The notes under the pieces were generated by a model that saw only the letters and a program-made list of their open reading frames with translations, did no database searches and was not told the DNA's origin. Both the position numbers and the translations under genes were made by a program. DNA of 64,000 nucleotides, taken from NCBI GenBank assembly GCA_907164885.2, contig OU015493.1, positions 120,452,193-120,516,192 on the forward strand, in the 5' to 3' direction. Below, one piece after another: positions 27,051 through 39,555 of the stretch (within the stretch, counting starts at the first letter, position 1; the number at the start of each line of letters is the position of its first letter). The DNA comes from Dolomedes plantarius. Lineage: Eukaryota > Arthropoda > Arachnida > Araneae > Dolomedidae.

Positions 27051-28748
27051 AACATTCCAGACTGCTGCTGCATTACTTGAAATCAGCTATTCTGATATAA
27101 CAAAGTTAATTTGACTGAATCTTTCTATGACAGTGTTAGCTAGATTAAAGTTAAGTCATTGTAAGAGGTTAAAGGGGAGTATGATTCCTGTCTGGGAATT
27201 GAATTAGTGTTGTATTGTAAGAGGCAAATGGATTCGAGTTCATGTTGTCTTCAAGATATGTTATTAACCTCTCGTTTTAGATTTAGTTAGCTGTCCTTTA
27301 TTTTTATGAAGGAAGCATCCAGGAAACTAGAGGATTCTACTGGAGTTTCAATGGATAGAGTTTGCCCAAACATCCTATTATTTATATCCTTACGGATGAA
27401 AGAAATTCTATTTATCTATAGGAAATTAACCTAAATAAATCAAGCAAGAATAACTTTTCTATATAATTCAGTATAATAAATAAAACTGAGGGTTACAGTT
27501 TCAATTAAATGGCTTGATGAACTGACTTTTTTCCTTCGCCAAGTACAACTCACGCCTTTTGAGCATATTTAAGACATCTCTGCAATAGATATATCATTCA
27601 CGAACGTACAAAGCAGGGAATTTGCAGTGATAATTGTATGCTTCATACATAAAGATAGTAGGTAACTGTGCCAAACATAAATCATTGTAGGTTAATCAAA
27701 ATAGTTATTGTCTCTTTCCAAATATCTTAATCATAAAATTACGCACTATGTTGTTATGATCATTTTCTCTGTTTAGAACTTTAAAAAGAACAAATTAATT
27801 AAACCCAAGGTCAAAACCCTACGCCAAAAATACTGCAATTTCAAAATAAGTCGAAGTCCAATAAGATGAATACTTCTCCGTGCCAATGTGTTTACGAAAT
27901 TCGGATTCCTTCTATCAGAGATTAATGTTAAACTTTTACCTAAAGCCGATACAGACATCCTTTTAGTCGAAGTTTTCGAATATTGGATTTTTGGATTAGT
28001 GTACAGGAGTAGCTTGATGCCAATAAAAACGTTGTCATGTGCGAAGGATTATATGATCCGAAAGCACTCAAAGCAATGAAAAGGAAAGAGCAATAAAAAG
28101 GTTATCATCTGCGATGAATTCTACGATACCAAAGTAGTCAGAGCAATGAAAAGGAAACAGCAGAACAGAATTTGAAAAAACAGATCATGTTTTATCTCTT
28201 AGCAATTGCAATTAATCAGCAGTCACTTTTGCGGCCGAACAACGATATACTGTGGGATAAGAACAACGTAGAAGCTCTATTCCGTTGTTTACCTTTAAAC
28301 GCAAAACAAACCAAAAAAAAGTAGAAAGCATTAAAGAGTGAAAAATAATCAAATTTGTCAAGAGAATATTTATTTTACTGTGCAAGTAGTTTCGGTTTTT
28401 TTAAAAATTGCATATTTTATAATTAACTTTCACTGAGAGTACATACTTCAAATTATTGATGTATGCTGCTTGTTTTCTTATAAATAATTATCATAAACAC
28501 CAGACTTAGAAGATCGTATAGTGATTGTTTACCCTGGTTTGGATCCGCGCCATTTGCTAAATAATGCAGGTAAAGCATCAGATACAATTAAATACAAAAT
28601 TTTATTAAAACCGTTAGGTCTTAGTTAAATGATTAATACACAATTAAAATCTATTAATTATAACATATATTAATTAGAAATGTTATAGAGCCATAGCCCC
28701 TTAAACCTATTAACAATGATGGAGAGAGAGAAGAGAGAAAGAAGTCAT
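27051..28748. other. AT-rich stretch, no gene recognised
   Basis: No coding motif or element end seen. Two imperfect repeats of an AATAAAAACGTTGTCATGTGCGA-like phrase occur near 28020 and 28090. Confidence 0.5.
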
Positions 28749-29035
28749 ACTCACACCCGTTGACCATCTAATGTATACTGACTGATTCATCTGATTTTTT
28801 CCCGCTCGCCCGTGGGGTCGGTCAAAAACAGGTTGGCGCTGTCTCCCGTCGCCAGATTGGATCATGACCACAGCGTGCGGCGTCTAATCACCGTTTTCTT
28901 TCATTTACATCTCGCCGTTTCAAAAGCAACCCCATGTCCGAGCTTCCCGCGCAAAGTCACTAATGATCTTCACTTCCTGTTGAAGATCCCAAAATGGGAA
29001 ATCTCCAAATTAAAAATGTGCCTGTACGCTCCCTA
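28749..29035 (-). promoter_or_regulatory. GC-richer patch, possible promoter and first exon
   Basis: This patch stands out in GC and CpG content from several kb of AT-rich sequence and matches no element in the window. Read on the minus strand it has an ETS-like ACAGGAAGTG (28980-28971), several CpGs, and a splice-donor-like GGGT|GTGAGT (intron side 28754-28749) followed by a purine tract. This would fit a 5' UTR exon ending at 28755 of a gene whose remaining exons lie to the left. No coding frame is evident. The exon call is inference; it could equally be unrelated GC-rich repeat. Confidence 0.3.
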
Positions 29036-32000
29036 ACATTATATTTAAGTATTGTAATGCTGTTTATTTCAATATTGTAAATATCAAAAAAATATTAAAG
29101 CTGTTTGTACTAGAATGAACTGCTTAGTGGATACCTCTGAGTCATCTTGGATTACCTTAAAGAAACTACAAATCACATTTAATGGGCTTGGTTTCATTTG
29201 TTCCAGTATTATATTACAACGAGGCCTTCTACAATAACGTACCAAATTCCTCATTTTAGTTTTTCCTGGGTTTCATTTTTGTAAGCATCTTATTCTACAC
29301 TACAATAAATGTCTATAAAGTACTAAATAAAAATAAGATTTAATATTGGTAATGACGGCATAAACCTCCCTTTAGTTAGATCAGTACATAAATAAAACTT
29401 TATTAAAAGATATTCTTCAAAAATACTTAATTAAATTCTCCGAGAGGTTTGGATAGAGTTGTTTGCCAATCAACACATTGTAATTGTCAAACGTCACTGA
29501 TATAAATATGTCAAACAACATTTGAAACGATAGCTTTTCTGCCGTTTCTGGATTTTAGTTGACTGGATATTAGAAGTTTGGACTGACCAATTGCGTTATT
29601 CATTACTTCACTTTGATGTACGGATATGAGTTTAGGACACTCCTGATAACGACCTATAAAGGATCGTGTTGTTAAAGCCGGTGTATGTAGCGGTAGTTAT
29701 GTGAAGTAAATTACTTCCATTTCACTTAGAATTCGATTTATTTGAGTTTTTATAAGGATTCACATCAGCATTCTGGACAAATATTCTGTACAATCCCGCT
29801 CTTCTTACATTGTAGCAGTGTTATGGATGTAACCTTCGCTTTTTTTAAATACTATGTAACTCTTTTCCACATAAAAAGATATTTTCAAAAGAGGAATGAG
29901 ATTATAATCTTCTATATAATAACAGCTGAAGAAAAACAAATGTTAGTTTGTTTGTTAGTCAGCAGAGACACGGTCGGACGAGACGCGTGCACTGATACCA
30001 TCCTCAACTTTCAAAACTTTAAACTTTTTTAATTATTAAATTAAAACCGCCGAACTCAAAAGAAGTGGACAGCAGAAACACCTGACATTCTGGGTGGGCC
30101 AGCTCTTTTCCGTTTCGCAAATTTCCACTATTTTCATGCATGCAAAATTCAACTTTTCCGTCCTCCAATCGACAATTTTTTTATTTCTATGTGTTCTACA
30201 ACTCTTCATCTTTAAGGATATACACATTTTTATAAAGTTAAAGATCTTTTTCACTGCAAACGAAGCTTTTTCCGCAAAACAGTTTTCCGAATTTCACGAA
30301 ATCGACAATTTTGATGAATAAATATTTCGGTTTTCTGCACCTAGTAATGTCAATTTTACGATTTATCGGCATTTGCTAGATGTTCAGCTTCCAAAATATA
30401 CCAAATACATTTAATAAAAAAATGTTTTCATTCTAAAAAAGCATACTTGCAAAATTCACTTCTGAAATTTCCTGCCCTGATAGCCATACTATCTTAATGT
30501 AACTGAATGCCGAGTTCGTAATTGTTCGACTTATTATTTTTCTCACTAATAATTCCAGCAAGTTCGTGAAATTTGTTTCTAATTAATGAGCAACCGATGG
30601 GGATTCTTCCGCCACCAATTTTGAATTCGTCAGAACTGTCTTTCTATTTTTTAAGCACTTTTTCCCCCCATGAGATTTAATATTTACATTCGGTCATGTT
30701 GCCAAAATGAAAAATTATTAGTTGAGAACGAATCTGAGAACAATTCGTTTAATAATTGAAATCCAGAAATAATTTCAGTTTTAGGAAATGAGAAGTTAAA
30801 TCTTTCGAATTTTTTCTAATTGAATGAACTTTTTTGTTTAAAAAGCAAAATTTGAAAACGGAAATTTGAAAGAATTATTTCAAAAGCCAAAAACCAAAAT
30901 TTGAAGAAGAGAATATTAAATAATTATTTCGTTCTTAAAAATTCTAATATATTTTTAAAAGCCATTAAACAGTTTTTAATCTTTAAGAAATAAAACCATT
31001 TCATTTTAAATCGAAAAAGCAACACATCGGGTTACCACTCAGCTAGTGTTGTATAAGCCTCCTAAAGGTAAATATCTTTTTCCGGTAACACATTGTTTCA
31101 ATTAACTAGAGCAATGTCTACGACTTCGAACTCAACGACATCTGCATCACCTCTCGTTGCTCCGTGATCAGAATGTAAGTGTATTTCCATCGAAATTTAT
31201 TGAACTTAGATAGAAAATATGCCAAAACTAGTTACTACTGTCATAAAAGCCCTCACTTTACAGCCCTCCTAAGAATTTCAAAAGCGCATTTTTCAAATGA
31301 ACAGTGCCTGAACACTTTTAATAGTTGTACAGTCAAAATATGTTGTTAATTCAACCCGACTGACTTGATTAAAATGATCTTTAAGCGGGGGGTGACTTGA
31401 CTTTTTATGAAGGGGTGATAAATATTCAAGTTTACGATAATATTAATGTAAGAATTACACATCAAAACGTTAGTGAATAAGAAAATAAATGCCAGTCACA
31501 CCAAACGAAAGAAAATTACGTATTAAACAATACTTCAAATTTTATGAAATAACTTTTAACGTATATTATACGTTCTAAACTTTTAAAATCCTATTACTAC
31601 TACAAAAACTCCGATAACAACTCCCCTTATACTGTGCTAAAATAACTAGCAATAATTTTTAAAAATCCGTAATAACATAGACTGCCTTTCTCTTAGCTGT
31701 ATGTGTGGATTGTGTCGCTCTCATTCGCCTAGAGATCTTTGCTTTTTGTAGTATACTGGGATGTGATTTAAAATTGATGTATGGTGTCGAATTTTAAAGT
31801 TTCTACCCACGATAGAATCATTTCCTCCTCAATTTCCTCTCCTTATATACCTCACTATTAGTTCCAATATCTACATAATATTTATTACCTAGCAACTCAA
31901 TTTCTGTTACTGTTGTCATAGAATTCCTTGCCACCTTGTTATCTACTCCAAGAACATATTCTTGTTCATTTTGAAATCTTTCTTCCTCATGGCAAAATGA

Positions 32001-34044
32001 CCCTATGAGTGATTTTGATGTAATAGTAAGGATCCCGAATGTGGTTTAGCATGATAAATTTCAATGATTTGGTCGGGACTTTTTTAAAATATAGTAATAT
32101 ATTATAAGCGAATTGACCTTATATCCGAATAATCTTACGTACTACGAGGTTGAATTTTGCACATTAAAATACAATTTTTGTACTGTCTGAATTTTAAAGA
32201 AAATTGTTTTCTCTAGAGACAAAGAACATTTTAAAATGCCATATTTTTACCATATTTTTATTAACTTGCTTTCTTGTTTGTGTGTGTGTTTGTCCAGTAC
32301 AAATCTTGCAATTGATTTTTAACTAACTTCCCGACTAGCTAGACATTTGAAACTTTTAAAATAGCTCAGAACACGATAACAATGCATTTTTTAATACTTT
32401 TAGCCATCTTTAAGCAGAATTGAATTCATTTTAAGTTAATTTTGTTTTGTAGACTGGTGTAGCCATCTATCATCCTGGACGGGAACGAAAAGTTAAACGT
32501 AAGTCAATTTTCACTTAACTTCATTTTCTTTCAAGTTGATGGGATAATTCATCAAAAAAAATTTTTTTAAGTATTTATTAATACATAGAATTGTCAAATT
32601 TCTATGATTCAACAGAAAATTTAAAAACATGGTATATAAAAAGTTCTTTTTATCTTGTAATTATTTAGATCTTTCCATGGGAAATGATTGAACCTAATGC
32701 TTATTAACTCCAAGTTAAGCTTTGAAAACACAATACAGATTTTGAAACTTTTTTTGCTTGTTACTTTTAATTTAGTTACTGAGGAAAATTTAATTTTTTA
32801 ACTGTTTCATGTTTTAATCTAGGAATAAAATTTTATTCCAAGATCTGCTATGATGAGAATTCTTAGAGATCTGCCATGGAAATTTATTCTGCAACTTCAT
32901 TCGTATTTTAGATCTAATAGAAATAGATTGTTCAATAGTTTAATAAAATATTCTGCTATATATTGTCCACAACGGTTATTTTTTTCTTAGAACTATGCTA
33001 ATTCAATCCATTTCAATGACTTTTCACTATTCTATAAAAGTAAAAAATTTTATTTCAAGCTGTTTTCTATCCGGTTATCAAATCCAAACAACCTAAATCC
33101 TTTTTTTGTATGACGACCCCATTCAATGTTATATCCTTTCGTAATATCCATTCGATTTTCAATTTTATATCCTTTCGTGACATATCTGCTACTTTTGTAA
33201 TCCCTTTCATACTTTCACTTTTGATTCTCTTCAAAGAGTTTCTCTTCCGACTATTATCAACACAAAAAACATTACGTGCTTTCGGCTTTGATGTAAAACG
33301 TTTAGTCTTTAATGGTAGTACTTCAAAGCCTAATTTGAAGCTTTCAAAATAGAATAATTATTCCGTCATAAAAAAGATTGTAAATTTATCAGCATATGCA
33401 TACGCAAGAAAGTTAAATTTATACGATAACGATATAATTCTAATAATTTTTACTATCAAAAATTTACAAATCGATGACTTATTTTTATTAAGACGTTTCT
33501 TTAGAATCTGGGCGATACATTTACGAGTAAAGAGTTTGCGAGTAAATAAATTTTTCCCTTAACATGCAAAATTACGTTCCACCCATACATTTAAATACAA
33601 GAATTTCATGTTACAAAAAATTTACTCTTAAAGATGAACTTGAAAACACATTTCGGAGACGTGTGTATATCGCTCAGTAAAACGTATGGGTAAAATTTAC
33701 CTACACTATTTTGTTCTACCATTAAATCAAAACGCTTTAGCGTATAGCATACAGTAAATACATATTCTGGGAAAACTTATTTATTCATCGACGTTATTTA
33801 AATACCACTTAATTTGGCTATCATTAGAGGGTTTTATTATATTAATATGAAATAACTTCATTTTTCTTGCAAAAGATGATCACTTTTCATTGCACTTAGA
33901 TAGCCGACATAACAGGCTGCATCCTCTACAACGATGTGCATCAAGTCGATTACTGAACAGTTTCTGAATAACTCTATTTAAACCCACAAACTTTTGTGGT
34001 TTAAGTATAATAATTCGGAACTGTTCTACGATAGATTTAAATAA
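29036..34044. other. AT-rich stretch, no gene recognised
   Basis: About 5 kb without recognisable coding or mobile sequence; open frames such as 30094-30321 and 33110-33352 show no motifs. It could be intronic. Confidence 0.5.
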
Positions 34045-34207
34045 TACCTATTTATATTATAGAACATTTAGACAGATAGCGAGTACATAATATTTAAGTC
34101 ATATTACTTCCCTACAAGTAATATGACTTAAATATTATGTACTTATTTATATAATAGAACATTTGGACAGATAGCGAGTACATAATATTTAAGTCATATT
34201 ACTTCCT
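34045..34207. repeat. Perfect inverted repeat with overlapping direct repeat
   Basis: 34082-34109 and 34116-34143 are exact 28-bp reverse complements around a 6-nt CCCTAC spacer. The left arm and the sequence before it (about 34050-34112) recur as a direct copy at about 34147-34207, with ACATTTAGACAG changed to ACATTTGGACAG. The three-fold arrangement suggests a duplication with one unit inverted. Confidence 0.9.
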
Positions 34208-34692
34208 TGCAAGAATATAGAAATTCCATAACGTTTTCAAAATCGCGCCATTTGGTCGAATTACATATATTTTCTAGTGAAAATACATTTTTGTGCAGAA
34301 TTAGGTATATTCAAAACAAAGAAGTTTAAAAATACATATAAAATCCGTAACCAAATGTGCAATAAATGACAATAATGGCAGCACCTGATAAGTTATGGAA
34401 ATTTTTTTAATTTTGTTTTGTATAGGCCAAATTTCACCACTGGTTTAAGTTTCCTAGATATTGACTTATAGAGAGCTCTAAAAGGATTTAATGGGAGTAT
34501 TACACTTATCTTAGAGCGTTTGAAAGAGTAATTGAGGAAGAAATATTGTCCTTATTAATCTGTAAAGTAAACTACGATGAACAGAGAATTTTTGGGTGTG
34601 TGGAATGTGAGCTGAATGTGGGAAAGATTGTAAGATATTAAACTGGACTACTGGAAAGAATATTGTATAAAAAAATATTCAGACCACATTAC

Positions 34693-35046
34693 ATGTTGTT
34701 GTTGTTGTTGTTGTTTCTAATGCCCCCTGACTGGAAGTTCCAGACCAGGTCCATATAGGCTTCGGGTTGAAGTGTACGGCTTTGATTTATATATAGCACC
34801 ACAAGGGTTCGAGTCCGTGTTAGCTAGTTGCCACCTCAATTTTGACCAAGCACACCCAGGAGAGACACTTGGGATCGTACCCTCTCCCACCCTCTCTGAC
34901 CTCATAGAGGGACTTTCCGGTATACTGATAGATTAATGTGCCCATATCCGACCTACATATGGAGGCATTTAGTGTCGCGTGCCGGGATACGATCCGAGCA
35001 CTTATTACCGAAAGCTAGAGCGCTACCACAAGGCTACCTCGAGCCC
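34693..35046 (-). mobile_element. tRNA-derived SINE with (CAA)n tail
   Basis: Read on the minus strand: a head with GGTAGCCTTGTGGTAGCGCT (A-box-like) and GGATCGTATCCCGG (B-box-like), a roughly 250 bp body, and a (CAA)n tail of seven units (34694-34716). Head and simple-repeat tail make this one of the clearest SINEs here. Confidence 0.75.
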
Positions 35047-35379
35047 ACCACATTACATATTTCATTCAATCAGCCTTTATATGTTACGTTCATTGCACTT
35101 CAGCTTTTGTCTTCTTTCATTATCATATGATATAAATAATTATTCTTTTGCTCCCCACTGACATACACATTTGGTTTGTGAAGCACATTTTGAATAATTT
35201 TGCTGATAGAAGTCTCATGCTTATGTTCATAATAAAGGTCGGTCTTTCAGTTGGACCTTGTGTGATCAATTTCGGCCAAAAGTTTTCATTATACATTTCA
35301 TTTACTGTCCCGTATTCTTCTAGGCATTTATACTGATGAACACCTTTACTTAAATTAAGGTAGTAAAATCCAAATTAAC

Positions 35380-35561
35380 AAGTTTTTTGTTTATTTGTTT
35401 GTTTTTTGTCTAATGCGGAGGCACTTTGTCGTGAGACATTCGCTTTTTGTTATTCACCACGATTTACTGACTACTTTATTATGGGAACATCATATAGGTC
35501 AGCCAGCACTGGTCCCTATGAGGGGGGCGTCCCTCTAATCACTACACCATGTGGGCGGCAA
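35380..35561 (-). mobile_element. tRNA-derived SINE with (CAAA)n-like tail
   Basis: Minus strand: the head begins near 35561 with GCCGCCCACATGGTGTAGTG (A-box-like TGGTGTAGTGATTAGAGG), passes through a short body, and ends in a CAAACAAATAAACAAA tail. The B box is weak, so the head is diverged. Confidence 0.6.
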
Positions 35562-36579
35562 TTAACAAGTTAAATATGTAGACATAACCAGATGTATGTA
35601 TATAGATATAAAAGTATATAGATATAGGTTCTTAACATTTTAAGTATGAAAAAAGTTCTTTATGCAAGTGGAAAAAAAATATTTTCAGCACAATACACAA
35701 ACACGTGAAAACCAATAAACTAGACAACTGTCGAGGGAAAATGTGCTTGATATGTTCCCAAATATCATTTCATCTTTTTGAAAGTTTTACGAACCTGAGT
35801 TTTCCGAGACACTAGTTTTGTACCCACCTACTCAACAGATTTTTTTCCTTTTTTTTCTATTTTTTTCTGAATGTATGCGGAAAAACGTTTATGAAATTTA
35901 GGGTGGAAAGGGTTTGCGACTTGAATAAATTGAAAAGAAGCGAAAAATCTGAAGTTCTCGAATAAAATAGGAAAGTTTTTTTTAAGCTAGTGAGTGTTTG
36001 AAAATTAAATGAGACTGCTCCAGACTAAAGTATGAAAGGGGCCTACCTTTTAAAATGATTTACAGTGATAAGGTAATGAAGTGTGAGTCTCCTGAAAATT
36101 TCTGAAATAAATCATTTTCCAAATGATAAAGAATCAGACTATATACTCCCTTGGTGCTAATAATGGAACTGAAATTTTTTCTTGCTCTGTCCCGTTTTCA
36201 CTATTCTCCAATCACAGTTTGTGATATATTGTATGTGATGATATTGTATGTGTGAATATCTGGAAAAAGAATTTGAAAGGGAAACGAACCAAGTAAAATA
36301 ATTGTATATTCATAATGACAATCTATAAAAATGCATAGTTTTATTTTATTGGATCAGACATAACCCGCTTTGGTTACCTAGTACTCCATCAGCATCAACA
36401 TTACTCGTATTGACATATTTTCAACTAATGGCATCTCCAAGGAGGGTGCAGTAGGGGTAATTGTCCTCCCCCCCCCAAAAAAAAAAAAAAAAGCCCAGCC
36501 TTTTTTTTATTTTTCCTAGCCTAAAATTATATAATCGTAGATCTAATACAAAATGAGTTTAAATTTAAAATGAGAAGAT

Positions 36580-36581
<2 letters not shown>
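35562..36581. other. No gene recognised
   Basis: AT-rich sequence with a C9/A14 homopolymer junction at about 36470-36492. No coding motif. Confidence 0.5.

Positions 36582-36626
<45 letters not shown>
36582..36626. repeat. (TA)n microsatellite
   Basis: A TA array of about 22 units ending at the left end of the pogo-like element. Confidence 0.95.
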
Positions 36627-36629
<3 letters not shown>

Positions 36630-36786
36630 TAGAGTCCCGATAATCCGAAATGATTGGGACCAGACCCTTTTCGGATTCAGCGAAATCATTCTTAAAATAA
36701 ACTTAAATTACATAATAACATGTGATTACATAAATATTACATATTACGTGTGATTACACAGTTTATTTTATACGGTCTGTCTAAAC

Positions 36787-37156
36787 CAGTGGTTCCCCAC
36801 CGGTGGTCCGCGAGATCCTTGGGAGTGGTCTGGCACCATTATATAAAAAAGTTTCCAAATAAATAGGGATTTTGAAAGCAATATTCATTGGACTACTGTA
36901 GATGGGCCGAATATATCCGATGACTACCAGGTGTTGAATTAAAATTTCGTAAAAGTTTAACATAATAATTTTGTTATTAGAATATGATACGTTAGAATGT
37001 GAGTACGTTAATCCTTTTTCCCTTTTGTCTGAGGGATATTCTATAACACCCCCCGGAAGGTTCCCCCCCCCCTCAAGTCAGTGGGGTGTGGTAGTCCACA
37101 CATTGTCCAATTTCTGGCTTAGTAGTCCGCAGTCTTCTACTGGTTGGGAACCACTG
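36787..37156. mobile_element. hAT-type MITE with perfect 8-bp target duplication
   Basis: A 370 bp insertion with termini CAGTGGTTCCC at the left and the reverse complement at the right, flanked on both sides by GTCTAAAC (36779-36786 and 37157-37164). An 8-bp duplication and CAGTGGTTCC-type ends are characteristic of hAT elements. There is no coding capacity. It is inserted inside the pogo-like element and is therefore younger. Confidence 0.92.
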
Positions 37157-37243
37157 GTCTAAACATTACCAAATCTCGGGACGAAATGGGTGATAAGAGA
37201 GCGGAACGCTGCCTAGTACAGTACAATAGAGTGCAAGATTTTA

Positions 37244-37489
37244 GACGGTCAGCAAATTGTTGAAAAGGTTGTGAAAGAACCTGTCAACATCTCAGACGAG
37301 AGTGAAGGTAAAGCAGACGGTGACAGGGAGCAGAGGGTATCCCACCTAGACGAGGTGGCTGTATTTGATGTAGCGCTACGCTACGTAGAGCAACACTCCG
37401 CCGCGACCTCAGCGGACACCATTTTCTGACGCGCTGTCGTAATTTGGCTTCAAGGGAGAGGTATCCTTTTCTTCGACAAAAAAATTTAA
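37244..37489 (+). pseudogene. C-terminal remnant of a jerky/Tigger-type transposase
   Basis: The plus-strand frame reads an acidic linker (QQIVEKVVKEPVNISDESEG) and then the C-terminal motif VALRYVEQHSAATSADTIF, followed by a TGA (37427-37429) and, in the same frame, a basic stretch ending FFDKKI and TAA. The pattern 'RYVEQ...ATSADV..(L/M)RR W RDLA..KR....QKKITDFF' is what I know from arthropod jerky-like transposases. The CENP-B-type DNA-binding and DDE domains are missing. Confidence 0.75.
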
Positions 37490-37908
37490 CAGATTTTTTC
37501 AAACCAATCTAGCTCAGTAATAATTAGTTCAGTACATTGTCTAATTTTGAATTTTCTTGTAATTTTCAGAAATATTCTTTATTTTACTTAGTATCACTGT
37601 CGTTTTATTGTAATCTTAGTTCTTTTTGATTTGGGGTTTCGGATTAAGTGGACTTTCGGATTATCAGGACTCTACTGTATATATATATATATATATATTT
37701 ATATAACCCTAACAGCCGACGTTGCCCCCCCCCCCTCAAAAATAAAATCTCTGAACTGGAACCGCCCTTGTTTATAACCAATCACAGACCTTAACAATTC
37801 CGGGGTTAATCGTTTGGAGGTTTGTAATTGGTTAACTATATTTCAATACGAGTAGCGCTGACGCTGAATCTATGTGAACAGGCTTTAGGCATGACCAACT
37901 GACATCAT

Positions 37909-38037
37909 CGTTTGGTTTGGTTTGGAGCACTACGGTCAATTTTTGCTACACGAAGGCTAATTAGACCGGGACCTACTACTTAAAACCGATTCCGAACTGT
38001 TACAAACGACCATGCGAAGAGTGAGATTCGAAACGAC
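37909..38037 (-). mobile_element. SINE copy, 5'-truncated, minus orientation
   Basis: Read on the minus strand it starts at a B-box-like TTCGAATCTCACTCTTCG and carries the same body as the plus copy at 38041 (TCGGTTTTAAGTAGTAGGTC, GGTCTAATTAGC, TGTAGCAAAAATT). It ends in a CCAAACCAAACCAAACG tail. Confidence 0.75.
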
Positions 38038-38040
38038 AAA

Positions 38041-38225
38041 CGCCGGACAATGGCCGAATGACTAGGGCTCTGGTTTTCGGTACCAGAGTCTGTGGGTTCG
38101 AGTCTTACTCTTGGATGTTTGTAGCCGTTCAGAATCGGCTTTAAGCAGTAGGTCACGGTCTAATTAGCTCTCGTGTAGCAAAAAAATTACCGTAGCGCTC
38201 TCAACCAAACTTATCCAAATCGAAA
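38041..38225 (+). mobile_element. tRNA-derived SINE, plus orientation
   Basis: The head CGCCGGACAATGGCCGAATG leads through an anticodon-arm-like CTCTGGTTTTCGGTACCAGAG stem and B box GGGTTCGAGTC, then the body shared with 37909-38037, ending in AACCAAAC...CCAAATC-type tail sequence. It lies head-to-head with the minus copy. Confidence 0.8.
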
Positions 38226-38281
38226 CCCCAAACTTTGGTATCGAATGCCAGCGCCCTAGCCATTTGGCCATCGTCCGGCAC
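38226..38281 (-). mobile_element. SINE head only, minus orientation
   Basis: The reverse complement reads GTGCCGGACGATGGCCAAAT, followed by GGCTAGGGCGCTGG and a TTTGGGGTTTCGA B-box region. This is the same head as at 38041, but without a body. It abuts the tail of the plus copy. Confidence 0.7.
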
Positions 38282-39284
38282 TAACGTCATGGTGTGGCAA
38301 AAACATGGAGAGTAAAATCTGGCGTTCAGAAAAAAAAATTTCTTGCATTTTAACTGGACGTAGAGCCATTTAAGATTACATTCATTCTATCTGTTCCGTA
38401 TATCTAAATCTGGAAACTTTATCAGGAAAAAGGCGTCATACATGTAAGTATTTGTTTGATGGTTTTACAAGAATTTGCTACGATATTTTGAGTAAATAAC
38501 AAACGAAAATAATTTTTCTTGTCTGTTTTAACGTCATTCTGAAAGCTTTTATATACCACAGTCATAACGATAACGTCGCTTTGCGACTTGATAGTGACTT
38601 TTTTCTTCAATTGATTGCTGTAGGTCAGGGACTGAGAATCTGAGAGTCACTGCCATTCGGTACAAAAGTGGAGTTTTTTTGAAAAGATTGAGTGAATAAT
38701 TGGGTGGTATAATTTGAGTACAGCAATAATAGAAGGTTGTGATTTATCGGTAGTAATTTATTGAGTTGGGAATGAAAACCTTAGCTCAAACTTCTGGTTT
38801 ATTTCGGCAGTTATCATCAAAATTCATTCATGTAATGATGACATGCTTTTCACTTGTTGCTAAATAACTCAATACTTTTTCATCGTAAAAATGTAGTGTG
38901 TCAGTTCATTCTTAGATCAAAAGTTTGCATATAATAGAAATTACGAAGTAAGTTCATAACAAAAAGAAAAAACAGTGTTTTCCATTTAATACATTAACGT
39001 AGTCACCGAACATAAAAACTAAATAGTGTTTGCAAAACTTGAACTTTATCCTTATATTTCTCACTCGGCTTCCCAACATTTTGCTCTAATTTAACAAGAG
39101 TTTTCAATTCTTTTGTGTGATCAATCGAATTTATTGTTTGAAATATCCGATGGGATTTTTTCCCCGTAGATTTAACAAAAAGCGCTAATACTTCTGATAA
39201 GGAAACTCAAACAATAGAAACCTCTCCAACCAAAGCAGATTCCAGCTAATGGAATCTAACGCTCCATTTACCGAACAAAAAAGA
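38282..39284. other. No gene recognised
   Basis: AT-rich sequence with no coding motif or element end. Confidence 0.5.
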
Positions 39285-39325
39285 TTTGTCGGATTCTTGT
39301 GAGAAAAACACAAGAATCCGACAAA
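39285..39325. repeat. Perfect 17-bp stem hairpin
   Basis: TTTGTCGGATTCTTGTG (39285-39301) and its exact reverse complement (39309-39325) flank a 7-nt AGAAAAA loop. The right side lacks a T-run, so nothing suggests a terminator. Confidence 0.95.
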
Positions 39326-39555
39326 ATTAGTGATATACAACAATGCTTTAAAATGACAATACCCGCAGGTATGTTTCCAAAGAAGCTTTTGTTAAACTTT
39401 GGGAATGCAAATGAATTACACAATTTTCAGAAATACTCAAACACAGGTGTTTAAACGAAACACATATTTTAATGCTTGTTTTCTGCATGATAGTCCCGTT
39501 ACAGTATAATTCTTACACTTTATCCCGTTGCATATGATGTGCGAATATTTTGTGA

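Larger units (their letters stand above)
36627..37677 (+). mobile_element. Pogo/Tigger-like element with a nested hAT MITE
   Basis: A 1051 bp TA-flanked element with inverted repeats starting CAGTAGAGTCCCGATAATCC, a terminal pattern typical of the pogo/Tigger group. (TA)n flanks both ends (37678-37699 on the right). It holds the C-terminal remnant of a jerky/Tigger-type transposase (37244-37489) and a 370 bp hAT MITE (36787-37156). Without the MITE it would be about 670 bp, so it is a non-autonomous deletion derivative. Confidence 0.9.
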
